Of a stretch of DNA of 64,000 bases, positions 43,152 to 51,625 are shown piece after piece. The stretch spans positions 1 through 64,000 of the forward strand of contig NZ_JADG01000023.1 of the NCBI RefSeq assembly GCF_000518265.1. The letters run 5' to 3'. The DNA comes from Actinomadura oligospora ATCC 43269. GTDB lineage: Bacteria; Actinomycetota; Actinomycetes; Streptosporangiales; Streptosporangiaceae. The first letter of the stretch is position 1. Each line of letters opens with the position of its first letter. Both the position numbers and the translations under genes were made by a program. The notes beneath the pieces are model-generated. The model was not told where the DNA came from and made no database searches. It saw only the letters and a list, made by a program, of their open reading frames with translations.

Positions 43152-43817
43152 GCAGTTCCCGAAGCCCTTCTCCAGGACCTCGAAGGCGGCGTCGAGGACC
43201 TCGGTGAACGAGCCGTAGCCGTCGAGGCCCGTGCGGTAGACGTCGGCGGAGACCATGAACGCGGTCGAGACCATCGCGGCGAACATCCGGGGCCGCAGGT
43301 CGGTCTCGGGGTCGGCGCCCATCCGGGCGGCGATCACGCGGGTCATCTCGTCGTTCTTGCGGCGGGTGCGCTCCATGCTGCCGGCCCGCAGCCCGGGGCT
43401 CTCCTCGGTGAGCCGCATGAGGCAGTCGAACCGGGACATGGGCCGGTCGGCCCCGCCCTCGGCCTCCAGGGCCTCCACCAGGAGGGTCCCGGCGATCCGC
43501 ATCGCGGTCAGCACCGACTCCTCCGGAGGACGCTGGGCGAACGCGTCGAGGACCGCGTAGAACTGCTCCTCCTGCGAGGTCAGCGCCACGTCCTCCTTGG
43601 AGGCGAAGTAGCGGAAGAAGGTGCGGGCCGACACGTCCACGGCGTCGGCGATCTCCTCGACCGTGGTGGCCTCGTACCCCTTCTCGCCGAACAGCCGGAA
43701 CGCCGCGTCCAGGAGGGCCTCGCGGGTCGCCTGCTTCTTGCGTTCGCGCCGTCCGGGAGGCGGGGTGGGGTGGGTCTCGGGAGCGGGCGCGGTCATGGCC
43801 GGATTGTAGCGGGACAT
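43149..43817 (-). CDS. TetR-family regulator of the adjacent efflux pump
   Basis: A 222-residue repressor. Seen: ALLDAAFRLFGEKGYEATTV and EEIADAVDVSARTFFRYFAS, a standard HTH, with a helical domain ending in EVLEKGFGNC. The ATG at 43817 follows GGAGG and is preferred over 43796, which has none. It is divergent from a DHA2 drug exporter across a 122-bp gap with dyad sequences, so it probably represses the exporter and itself until a drug binds. Confidence 0.9.
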   Translation of the reverse strand: MSRYNPAMTAPAPETHPTPPPGRRERKKQATREALLDAAFRLFGEKGYEATTVEEIADAVDVSARTFFRYFASKEDVALTSQEEQFYAVLDAFAQRPPEESVLTAMRIAGTLLVEALEAEGGADRPMSRFDCLMRLTEESPGLRAGSMERTRRKNDEMTRVIAARMGADPETDLRPRMFAAMVSTAFMVSADVYRTGLDGYGSFTEVLDAAFEVLEKGFGNC

Positions 43818-43842
43818 CCGACCTCCGTCCAGGATTGTGTCA

Positions 43843-43903
43843 GCATGTGTCTTACGTCATGAGGTGAAGCATGGCGCTTGACGACATGTGTCACATCATG
43901 ACA
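43843..43903. promoter_or_regulatory. Repeated operator-like sequence between tetR and the DHA2 pump
   Basis: CATGTGTC occurs at about 43843 and 43884, each followed within 3-5 bases by TCATGA, a direct repeat 41 bases apart. The second copy contains the dyad TGTCA-CATCA-TGACA (43889-43903). The region is AT-rich and sits in the shared promoter. Confidence 0.6.
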
Positions 43904-43939
43904 GTTTAACGCTACCAACCTCCTCACCAAGGACTCCTC

Positions 43940-45535
43940 ATGGCACAGACATCGAGCGCCGAAATCCTCCGTCCACCGGTCGACACACCGGCCCGGGCCC
44001 GTCCGGGCCACGGCCACCCCTGGCTGACGCTGGTCGCGGTCGCGCTCGGCGTGATGATGGTCGGCCTGGACGCGACGGTCGTCTCGGTGGCCAACCCCGC
44101 CATCGCCCGTGACCTGCACGCCTCGCTGTCCGGCCTGCAGTGGGTCACCAACGCCTACCTGCTCGCCCTGGCCGTCTCGCTGATCCCGGCCGGGAAGATC
44201 GCCGACCGGTTCGGCCGCAAGCGCACCTTCCTCGCCGGGGTGGTCGGGTTCGCCGTCGCCTCGCTCGCCATCGGGCTGTCCGGCGGGCTCGGCATGGTCG
44301 TGTTCTGGCGCGTCGTGCAGGGCTTCGCGGGGGCGCTCCTGCAACCGGCCAGCCTCGCCCTGCTGCGCAACACCTTCCCGCCCGAGCGGCTGAACGCCGC
44401 GATCGGCATCTGGGGCTCCACGGTCGGCATCTCCATCGCGGGCGGCCCGATCGTCGGCGGCCTGCTGGTCGAGCACGTCAACTGGGAGTCGGTGTTCTTC
44501 CTCAACGCCCCGCTCGGCGTGATCGCGCTGGTGACCGGCCTCTGGGTGATCCGCGAGTCGAAGGACGAGGAGGCCGCCGGGTCGTTCGACCTGCCCGGCG
44601 TCGCGCTGCTCACCGGGTCCCTGTTCTTCCTGGTCTGGGGCCTGATCAAGGCCGGTGAGCACGGCTTCGGGCACACCACCCCGCTCGCGTCGTTCGGCGC
44701 GGCGGCCGTGCTGATGGTCGCGTTCGTGGTGAACGAGCTGCGCGCCAAGAGCCCGGTGCTGCCGCTCTCGCTGTTCCGCTCGGTGTCGCTGTCGGCCGCG
44801 ACCCTGCTGATCGTGCTCGGCTTCTTCGCGATGTTCGGGACGATCTTCTTCATCACGCTCTACATGCAGGCCGTGCACGGCATGACCCCGGTCCAGTCCG
44901 GCGTCCGGATGCTGCCGATGACCGGCATCTTCATCGTCGCCTCGCCCATCGCCGGGTTCCTGACCAGCCGGTTCGGTCCCCGGGTGCCGCTGGCGCTCGG
45001 CATGGCGTTCACCGCCGCCGCGATGTTCGGCCTCTCCCGGATCGGCGTGGACGCCCCCTACAACCAGATCTGGCCCTGGTTCGTCCTGGTCGGGCTCGCG
45101 TTCGGCATGGTGATCGTCGCGGGGACCGAGGCCATCGTCGGCAACGCCCCCGCGCACCTCGCCGGGGTCGCGGGCGGCCTCCAGCAGACCGCCTCGCAGC
45201 TCGGCGGCGTGCTCGGCACCTCGGTGCTCGGCGTGCTGCTGTCCACCAAGGTCGGCAACGTGCTCACCGACCGGCTGACCGGCGCGGGCGTCCCGGCCCC
45301 GGCGGCGCACCAGCTCGCGGGCCAGACCGGCCTGGTCTCGCAGGGCGTCGCGCCCGTCCCGCCGGGCACTCCGGAACCGGCCGCGCACGCGATCACCAAC
45401 GGCAGCCACCTGGCCTTCATGGACGGCTTCCAGAGCTCGCTGACCGTCGCGGGCATCGTGGCCGCCGTCGCGGTGCTGGCCGCCCTGGCCGTCCGGAAGG
45501 GCGAGAGCCCGGTCGAGGGCGTCGCCGTCGGCTGA
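43940..45535 (+). CDS. MFS drug exporter, DHA2 (EmrB/QacA) family
   Basis: A 531-residue transporter with about fourteen hydrophobic segments. Seen: VALGVMMVGLDATVVSVANP (motif D1 region), KIADRFGRKRTFLAGVVGFA (motif A) and GPIVGGLLVEHVNWESVFFL (motif C), typical of 14-helix drug/H+ antiporters. The ATG at 43940 follows AAGGA. It likely extrudes a toxic compound and is under the divergent TetR protein. The substrate is unknown. Confidence 0.93.
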   Translation: MAQTSSAEILRPPVDTPARARPGHGHPWLTLVAVALGVMMVGLDATVVSVANPAIARDLHASLSGLQWVTNAYLLALAVSLIPAGKIADRFGRKRTFLAGVVGFAVASLAIGLSGGLGMVVFWRVVQGFAGALLQPASLALLRNTFPPERLNAAIGIWGSTVGISIAGGPIVGGLLVEHVNWESVFFLNAPLGVIALVTGLWVIRESKDEEAAGSFDLPGVALLTGSLFFLVWGLIKAGEHGFGHTTPLASFGAAAVLMVAFVVNELRAKSPVLPLSLFRSVSLSAATLLIVLGFFAMFGTIFFITLYMQAVHGMTPVQSGVRMLPMTGIFIVASPIAGFLTSRFGPRVPLALGMAFTAAAMFGLSRIGVDAPYNQIWPWFVLVGLAFGMVIVAGTEAIVGNAPAHLAGVAGGLQQTASQLGGVLGTSVLGVLLSTKVGNVLTDRLTGAGVPAPAAHQLAGQTGLVSQGVAPVPPGTPEPAAHAITNGSHLAFMDGFQSSLTVAGIVAAVAVLAALAVRKGESPVEGVAVG

Positions 45536-45594
45536 TCCCGCCGGAAACCTATCTGGATCGCCACAGCCTCCTAACCCTGGACGATCCGCGCGTC

Positions 45595-45636
45595 CGTGCC
45601 GCGTTCCCCCTCCGCCCTCGGAGGGGACGCGGCACG
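45595..45636 (+). terminator. Terminator after the DHA2 exporter
   Basis: A long stem: CGTGCCGCGT (45595-45604), a 2-base bulge, CCCCCTCCG-type inner arm to 45614, a CCCT loop and the matching arm 45619-45636 (about 18 bp in all). No clear U-tract follows. Confidence 0.7.
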
Positions 45637-45771
45637 ACGCGCGAGGTCGGCGGGGGTGCGGTGACCGTGGCGGGATCAGGGAGGCGGGACTGGCCGCGCG
45701 GTGCGTTCGTGCGGAGGTTTTCCCGGTATGGGCCGTACCACCGGCGCGGCGGAACTAGCCTGCCGAGCGTG

Positions 45772-46506
45772 ATGGGTGGCTTCCTCCGGCGGTACCCGAT
45801 GCCGCTCCTGTTCCTCGTCCTGTTCGCCTCGACCGGGTTCGTGCAGGTGTCCCTGCTCACCGAGCCCGCTCGCGCGTCGCTGATCGCGTGGGCCAGCACC
45901 AACCTCGACAACCTGTCCTGGAATCCGGTCGGCACGCTGCTCACCTCCGCCTTCGTCGCCGAGGGCGAACGGTCCGCGCAGATCGTCCAGCTCGTGACGA
46001 TGGCGCTCGGCCTCTTCCCCCTCGCGCGCCGGTTCGGCAACCTGCGCGCCGTCCTGCTGGTCGTCGCCGCGCACGTGGCGGGGACGCTGGTCAGCGAGGG
46101 GATGGCGGCCGTCCGGCTGGCGCTCGGCTCGGTGGGCGCCTCGGTCCGCGAGATCAGCGACGTCGGGCCGTCCTATGTGCTGTCGGCCGCGCTGGTCGCC
46201 ACGATCCTGTTCGGCCCGGGGCGGGTGCGGCGCATCCTGGCCGCCGGTGCCCTGGCCACCCTGTCCCCGTACCTGTTCGAGGGCCTGACCAGCCTGGACG
46301 TGGCCGCCGTCGGCCACGTCGTCGCGATGGGCACGGGCATCACGCTGGGCGCGCTGATGGCGCGGCGCGACCGCCGCCTCCGGTTCACGCTCCCCGCGCT
46401 CGCCAAGATCGGCCCCGGCCCCGCGATGTCGGCGACCTCCGCCGCCTACGCCCGCCGCCGCCACGCCGCCCGCCGAACCCCCCTCCCCGTCCCCACCCCG
46501 GCCTGA
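45772..46506 (+). CDS. Rhomboid-like integral membrane protein
   Basis: A 244-residue protein with about six hydrophobic helices. Seen: FLRRYPMPLLFLVLFASTGF, ISDVGPSYVLSAALVATILF with a serine at GPSY where rhomboid proteases have GxSG, and AAVGHVVAMGTGITLGALMA with the matching His. It resembles the rhomboid-like family of actinomycetes, and may or may not be a protease. The ATG at 45772 begins just before the first helix; an upstream extension to 45661 looks like linker. A related copy of its stop region appears 99 bp on. Confidence 0.72.
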   Translation: MGGFLRRYPMPLLFLVLFASTGFVQVSLLTEPARASLIAWASTNLDNLSWNPVGTLLTSAFVAEGERSAQIVQLVTMALGLFPLARRFGNLRAVLLVVAAHVAGTLVSEGMAAVRLALGSVGASVREISDVGPSYVLSAALVATILFGPGRVRRILAAGALATLSPYLFEGLTSLDVAAVGHVVAMGTGITLGALMARRDRRLRFTLPALAKIGPGPAMSATSAAYARRRHAARRTPLPVPTPA

Positions 46507-46632
46507 CCTCCGGAAACGCGAACGCCCCCGCCGCGCCGGACCGCCGTTCCGGTGACCGTGGGGCCTGCGAACGCCGGGTCGTGCTGCTCGTTCTGTGCGG
46601 CCTGACCTTGGGAACGCCGAACGCCCCCGCCG
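46501..46632 (+). repeat. 99-bp duplication of the rhomboid-like gene's stop region
   Basis: A 33-base segment starting GCCTGACCT (46501-46533) recurs at 46600-46632 with about five mismatches; both end AACGCCCCCGCCG. The period is 99 bp, a multiple of three, and the frame behind the stop stays open for 32 codons to the second TGA. The second copy forms one arm of the terminator. Confidence 0.6.
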
Positions 46633-46647
46633 GTCGGCGGGGGCGTT
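46620..46647. terminator. Bidirectional terminator
   Basis: AACGCCCCCGCC (46620-46631) pairs with GGCGGGGGCGTT (46636-46647) around GGTC, followed by TTC on the plus strand. It lies between convergent stops. Confidence 0.85.
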
Positions 46648-46660
46648 TTCGGTGCGTGGG

Positions 46661-47887
46661 TCAGTCGGCGTCCGGGGCCGGGGTGGGCGTGTCGGGGCTG
46701 GGCGCGGGGCTCGGCTCAGGCTGGTCGTCCGGCGGTGAGGACGGCGGCGTGGTCGGGCCGGTCGTCCCCGGGTCGGTCGGCGGGGTGCTGCCGTCCGGCG
46801 GCGTGGACGGCGGGGTGGTCTGCGGAGGCGTGCCACCCGTCCCCGGCCCGGACGGGCTGGACGGGGTGTCACTGCGCCCTCGGCCGTCGGCCGGAGGCGT
46901 CGCGGGCGTGGACGGCGATCCGCCCGCCTGCGGCGGCACGGACGCGGTGCCCGTAGTGCCGTCCTCGGGTGCTCCCGAGGGGCTGGTCCCGATCGTCCGC
47001 TCGGTGCCGTTCGGGCCGGGGGCCGTCCCGCTCGCGGACGGGCCGGTCGCGTTGGTCACCGAGGCGGTGCGGTCGGTCCGCGCGGACGGGACGATCGTCC
47101 CGTCGCCGTGGCCGCGCACCGACGACCAGGACGCGAACAGGCCGGACACGGCGGCGGCCGAGGCCGCGATGCCCGCGACCACGCCGAACGTCCGGCGGGA
47201 ACGCCGCCTGGTCGCGGTGGCCGTCCGGTGGGCGTCGGTGCCCTCGGCGGGCGCGCCGAGCGCGGCCGGGCCGATCACGACGAGCGGGCTCGGCGACGTC
47301 GTGGTCGGGGACGGCTCGTCCGCCTCGCGCTCGTAGGACTCCAGCACCTCGTCGCGCAGGGCGCCGGGCAGGCCCTCCGGGGCGCGGCGGGCCAGCAGGC
47401 GGGGCAGCGTGCCCTTCTCGAACGCCGCGATCACCTCGGCCGCGGCCGTGCCGTCGCCGATCTCGCCGCGCATCAGCGCGTCCAGGACGCCGCGTTCGAG
47501 CCGGGCGCGGGCGGTGTGCAGCATCTGCCGGACGGTGTCGGGCGCGAGCCCGAGGACGTGCGCGATGTCCGGGATCTCCAGCCACTCGTCCGCGTCCAGC
47601 AGCAGCGCCTCGCGCTGCTCGGCGCGGAGCGCGGCGGCGGCGCGCAGCAGCGGGTCGGCGGCCCCGGCCGCGACATGCCAGGGCCGGTCGAACGCGCCGC
47701 GGGACCGGGCCGCCGTGCGGGACAGCGCGTACATCCAGAGCACGACGTCGCCGCGCGGCGGATGCCGGACGGCGGCCACGAACGCGTCGTTCACCGCCGC
47801 CGCCGCGTCGTCGCCGAGGAGCGACCAGGCGTGCGCGTACAGGCGGGCGGCGTGCGCGTCGTACAGGGAACCGGGATCCCCGCGCAT
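46661..47887 (-). CDS. Sigma-70-like N-terminal region joined to a membrane anchor and Pro/Thr-rich tail
   Basis: A 408-residue protein. Residues 1-150 resemble an ECF sigma factor: a weak region-2-like part, then RAEQREALLLDADEWLEIPD and IAHVLGLAPDTVRQMLHTAR, a region-4 HTH. A linker leads to one membrane helix (FGVVAGIAASAAAVSGLFAS, about 235-255), and the last 150 residues are Pro-, Thr-, Ser- and Gly-rich and would lie outside the cell. No separate anti-sigma gene follows. It may be a membrane-bound regulator that is released by proteolysis, or a degenerate sigma protein. Confidence 0.72.
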   Translation of the reverse strand: MRGDPGSLYDAHAARLYAHAWSLLGDDAAAAVNDAFVAAVRHPPRGDVVLWMYALSRTAARSRGAFDRPWHVAAGAADPLLRAAAALRAEQREALLLDADEWLEIPDIAHVLGLAPDTVRQMLHTARARLERGVLDALMRGEIGDGTAAAEVIAAFEKGTLPRLLARRAPEGLPGALRDEVLESYEREADEPSPTTTSPSPLVVIGPAALGAPAEGTDAHRTATATRRRSRRTFGVVAGIAASAAAVSGLFASWSSVRGHGDGTIVPSARTDRTASVTNATGPSASGTAPGPNGTERTIGTSPSGAPEDGTTGTASVPPQAGGSPSTPATPPADGRGRSDTPSSPSGPGTGGTPPQTTPPSTPPDGSTPPTDPGTTGPTTPPSSPPDDQPEPSPAPSPDTPTPAPDAD

Positions 47888-48211
47888 GTGACCTCCGTTG
47901 TGGGCCGCCCTGGTGGGCAGGCTCTGGCGAGCCGATGGGAGCCGACCGGCGGCCGTCCGGCGAAGGGGGCAGTGGCTCAGGACGGACCGGTGGGAGTCGG
48001 GACTCTAGTGCATTCCGGAAATGGGTGCGATGCGGGGGTCCGGTGTGTCGCGGAACCGCTCCAGGGGCGGCTGGGGGCGGCCGGGGCGGCTGCGGGGCGG
48101 CTTCCGATCTCCGTGCACGGCGGCGCTTCCTGCCTGTTTGGTGTCGGTTTGGGGATTGTTACCTGAATCACATGATTCCTGATCCGTTTCAGCAGGGAAG
48201 GATTCGAACCT
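47888..48211. promoter_or_regulatory. 324-bp gap with divergent promoters, sigma-like gene and egtA
   Basis: No gene is seen. GAATCA-CA-TGATTC at 48165-48178 is a perfect dyad 33 bases before the egtA GTG and is the best operator candidate. AGGGAAGG (about 48194-48201) may be the egtA ribosome-binding region. The part next to the sigma-like gene is GC-rich with no clear motif. Confidence 0.5.
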
Positions 48212-49459
48212 GTGATCGAGAATTTCCGCCGCCTGCATCCGGACGACGTCCGACGGCACGTCGTCGGGACCTGCTTCAAGACCGGGCCCCCCGGCACCGT
48301 CGGGGCCGAGACCGAATGGTTCGTCACCGATCCGCGCGATCCCGGGGCCCCGGTCCCGGCCGCGTCCGTCCGCGCCGCCGTCGAGGGGTCCGGGCCCCCG
48401 CCCGGCGGCAGCAAAGTCACCTACGAGCCCGGTGGCCAGCTGGAACTCAGCTCGGCCCCCTTCCCCGGCCTCGCGTCCCTGCACGACGCGCTGGCCGCCG
48501 ACATCGCCCACATCCGGGACGCGCTGGCGCCCGCCGGGCTGGTCCTCACCGGCCACGGCGTCGACCCGCACCGGCCGCCCGGGTTCCAGGCCGAGCACCC
48601 CCGGTACCTCTGCCAGCGCGACTACTACATCGCGCGCGGCTTCACCGAGGCCGGCCCGCAGATGATGTGCTCCACCGCGTCCGTGCAGGTCAACCTGGAC
48701 ATCGGCGCGGACGAGGCGGACGCCGCCCGGCGCTGGCGGCTGGTGCACGCGCTCGGCCCGGTGCTGGTCGCCGCCTTCGCCAACTCGCCGCGACGCGCCG
48801 GGCGGCGCACCGGCTGGGCGTCCACCCGGCAGGCCATCTGGGCCGAGCTGGACCCGTGCCGCACCGCGTCGGTGCTGCGCGACGCCGCCGAGAGCCCCGC
48901 CGACGCCTGGACCCGGTACGCGCTGGCCGCGCGGGTCATGCTCGTGCGCGGGCCGGGGGACAGCTGGACCAGCGACCCCGGCCTGACCTTCGGCGAGTGG
49001 CTCGACAAGGGCGAGCCGACCCTGCGGGACCTGGAGTACCACCTGTCCACGCTGTTCCCGCCGGTGCGCCCGCGCGGCTGGCTGGAGCTGCGGATGATCG
49101 ACGCGCTGCCCGAGCCGTACTGGACCGTTCCGGTCGCCGTCGCGACCGCGCTGCTGGACGACCCGCGCGCGTCCGCCGCCGCCGAGGCCGCCACGGCCCG
49201 CTTCGCCGAGGCCGCCCGCGTTCCGGAGAGGACCGCCCGTCTCAACGGGGCCGGACCCGACTGGTGGGGGGCCGCCGCGCGGCGCGGGCTCGCCGAGCCG
49301 GTGATCGCGGACGCGGCGCGCGCGTGCTTCGAGGCCGCGCTGTCCGCGCTGCCCCGGATGGGCGCGTCCGCGCTGGTCCCGGTCGTGGCCGACTACGCCG
49401 ACCGCTACGTCGAGCGGGGCCTGAGCCCCGCGTTCGCCGAGGAGACCTCCCGATGCTGA
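48212..49459 (+). CDS. egtA: Glutamate-cysteine ligase EgtA
   Basis: A 415-residue GCS2-type ligase that makes gamma-glutamylcysteine, the sulfur donor for ergothioneine. Seen: TVGAETEWFVTD near residue 30 with the ATP/Mg Glu, YEPGGQLELSSAPF with substrate contacts, MMCSTASVQVNLDIGADEAD and RGWLELRMIDALP. The GTG start and TGA overlapping the egtB ATG mark the first gene of a four-gene operon. It acts in the cytosol. Confidence 0.93.
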   Translation: MIENFRRLHPDDVRRHVVGTCFKTGPPGTVGAETEWFVTDPRDPGAPVPAASVRAAVEGSGPPPGGSKVTYEPGGQLELSSAPFPGLASLHDALAADIAHIRDALAPAGLVLTGHGVDPHRPPGFQAEHPRYLCQRDYYIARGFTEAGPQMMCSTASVQVNLDIGADEADAARRWRLVHALGPVLVAAFANSPRRAGRRTGWASTRQAIWAELDPCRTASVLRDAAESPADAWTRYALAARVMLVRGPGDSWTSDPGLTFGEWLDKGEPTLRDLEYHLSTLFPPVRPRGWLELRMIDALPEPYWTVPVAVATALLDDPRASAAAEAATARFAEAARVPERTARLNGAGPDWWGAAARRGLAEPVIADAARACFEAALSALPRMGASALVPVVADYADRYVERGLSPAFAEETSRC

Positions 49460-50787
49460 CCCCACTCACCGCCCCCGGCGCCGCCCTCGACGAGGACGCC
49501 CTGAAGGAGCTGGTGGCGACCGAGCTGACCGCCGCCCGCGACCGCAGCCTCGGCCTGACGACCGGGGCGCTGACCCACGGCGAGCTGGTCGAGCAGGTCT
49601 CGCCGCTGATGTCGCCACTGGTCTGGGACCTGGCGCACGTCGGCAACTACGAGGAACTGTGGCTGCTGCGCGCCACCGCCGGGATCACCCCGATGCGCCC
49701 CGAGATCGACACGCTGTACGACGCGTTCGAGCACCCGCGCTCCGAGCGGCCCACGCTGCCGCTGCTGTCGCCGGACGACGCGCGCGCGTACATCGCCCAG
49801 GTCCGGACGAAGGTGCTCGACTCGCTGGAGAAGGTGGCCTTCGACCCGGCGAACCCGCTGACCTCGGGCGGGTTCGTGTACGGGATGGTCGTCCAGCACG
49901 AGCACCAGCACGACGAGACCATGCTCGCGACGCACCAGCTCCGCAAGGGCGACGGCGCGCTGCTCGACCGCGCGGCCCCGGACCTGCCGGTCTCGCTCGT
50001 CCCGGCGGCGGAGGTGCTGGTCCCGGCGGGGCCGTTCGTCATGGGCGCCTCGGACGATCCGTGGGCCTACGACAACGAGCGTCCCGGGCACGTCGTGGAC
50101 CTGCCCGCCTACTACATCGACACCGAGCCGGTCACCAACGCCGACTACCAGCGGTTCATCGAGGACGGCGGGTACGACGAGCGCCGCTGGTGGACGGACG
50201 CCGGATGGGACTGGCGGAACTCCTCCGGCAAACGCGCGCCCGCGTTCTGGACGCGCGAAGGTTCCTCCTGGGTGCGACGCCGTTTCGGACGCGTCGAGAC
50301 CGTCCCGCCGAACGAGGCCGTCCAGCACGTGTGCTGGTACGAGGCGGACGCGTACGCGCGATGGGCGGGCAAGCGACTGCCCACGGAGGCCGAATGGGAG
50401 AAGGCCGCTAGGCACGACCCCGAAGCGGGCCGGTCTCGCCGCTACCCGTGGGGTGACTCATGGGAAGAGGGACGCGCCAACCTCGGTCAGCGGCTTCTGC
50501 ACCCGACCGAGGCCGGAACCTACGCGTCAGGTGCGTCCGCCTACGGCGTGCGCAAGCTCCTCGGGGATGTGTGGGAGTGGACGTCCTCGGACTTCCACGG
50601 CTACCCCGGTTTCGAGTCGTTCCCCTACAAGGAGTACTCAGAAGTCTTCTTCGGGCCTGATTACAAGGTTCTGCGAGGGGGCTCCTGGGCGACACACCCA
50701 CTCGCCGTGCGCGGGACGTTCCGCAACTGGGACTACCCGATCCGCCGCCAGATCTTCAGCGGCTTCCGTTGTGCGAGGTCCCTCTGA
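49453..50787 (+). CDS. egtB: Ergothioneine sulfoxide synthase EgtB
   Basis: A 444-residue non-heme iron enzyme that joins gamma-glutamylcysteine to hercynine with O2. Seen: an N-terminal DinB-like domain with the iron ligands H62 (DLAHVGNYEE), H149 and H153 (QHEHQHDETML), and a C-terminal FGE-sulfatase domain with FVMGASDDPWAYDNERPGHV, CWYEADAYARWAGKRLPTEA and VWEWTSSDFHGYPGF. Both neighbours overlap it. Length and order match EgtB. Confidence 0.96.
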   Translation: MLTPLTAPGAALDEDALKELVATELTAARDRSLGLTTGALTHGELVEQVSPLMSPLVWDLAHVGNYEELWLLRATAGITPMRPEIDTLYDAFEHPRSERPTLPLLSPDDARAYIAQVRTKVLDSLEKVAFDPANPLTSGGFVYGMVVQHEHQHDETMLATHQLRKGDGALLDRAAPDLPVSLVPAAEVLVPAGPFVMGASDDPWAYDNERPGHVVDLPAYYIDTEPVTNADYQRFIEDGGYDERRWWTDAGWDWRNSSGKRAPAFWTREGSSWVRRRFGRVETVPPNEAVQHVCWYEADAYARWAGKRLPTEAEWEKAARHDPEAGRSRRYPWGDSWEEGRANLGQRLLHPTEAGTYASGASAYGVRKLLGDVWEWTSSDFHGYPGFESFPYKEYSEVFFGPDYKVLRGGSWATHPLAVRGTFRNWDYPIRRQIFSGFRCARSL

Positions 50788-51590
50788 TGTGCCGTCATCT
50801 CGGATACCTCGGCCCGGCCCGTCCGCTGCACGACCTCGTGTACGCGGGGGAGCACAGCATGGAGCACCAGTCGTACGCGCCGCGCATGACGAGCGGGAAC
50901 CTGCTCAACGCGGACGGCTACGGCATCGGCTGGTACCAGCCGGGCCCGGCGGGCGAAGACCCTTCGCACGACGGTCCTGCCCATGAGGGCCATGCCCATG
51001 AGGCGTTCCGGTTCCGCCGGTCCCAGCCCATCTGGACCGACGCCTCGTTCCGCGAGGTCGCGCGCGCGGTGTCGTCATCATGCGCCGTCGTCGCGCTCCG
51101 GTCGGCGACGACCGGCTTCCCCGTGGACGAGTCGTGCGCCCAGCCGTTCCGCGCCGGGACGCGCCTGTTCAGCCACAACGGCAAGGTCGAGGGCTTCGAC
51201 GGGGTCGAGGCCAAGCTGCGCGAGCTGGCCGGGGACCTCGCCGAGGTCCCCGACGCCCGCGCCCCCGTGGACTCGGCCCTGCTGTTCGCCCTCGCGGCCC
51301 GGCACTGGCGGGAGGGCGCGTCCCTCGCGGACGGGCTCGCCTCGACCGTCCAGGCCGTGAACGGGCTCACGTCCGGCCGGTTCAACCTGCTGGCGTCCGA
51401 CGGGACGTCGCTCGCGGCGACCGCGCGGGGCGACTCCCTGTTCGTCCGCGCCGAGTCCGCCGGTGAGAGGCCGGACGCGCTGTGGATCGCGTCCGAGCCG
51501 CTGGACGCCGACCCCTCCTGGCAGCGCGTCCCGGACGGCTCGCTGGTCGTCGCGGACCTCGCGTCCGGCGTCCGGATCCTGCCCCTGTGA
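50787..51590 (+). CDS. egtC: Gamma-glutamyl hercynylcysteine sulfoxide amidohydrolase EgtC
   Basis: A 267-residue class II glutamine-amidotransferase fold (Ntn hydrolase) that removes the gamma-glutamyl group in ergothioneine synthesis. Seen: the start MCRHLGYLGPARPL with the catalytic Cys2 exposed after Met removal, NADGYGIGWY and LFSHNGKVEGF. The ATG overlaps the egtB TGA. A short insert AHEGHAHEAF carries a 15-bp duplicated GCCCATGAGG sequence. Confidence 0.95.
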   Translation: MCRHLGYLGPARPLHDLVYAGEHSMEHQSYAPRMTSGNLLNADGYGIGWYQPGPAGEDPSHDGPAHEGHAHEAFRFRRSQPIWTDASFREVARAVSSSCAVVALRSATTGFPVDESCAQPFRAGTRLFSHNGKVEGFDGVEAKLRELAGDLAEVPDARAPVDSALLFALAARHWREGASLADGLASTVQAVNGLTSGRFNLLASDGTSLAATARGDSLFVRAESAGERPDALWIASEPLDADPSWQRVPDGSLVVADLASGVRILPL

Positions 51591-51625
51591 CCTTCGCTTC
51601 CCGCTCCCACAAGTCTGGAGATTCC

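Noticed and set aside
51587..51625. GTG 51587 as start of egtD
   Set aside because: It overlaps the egtC stop but has no ribosome-binding site and would add 13 untypical residues; GTG 51626 has GGAG at 6 bases.
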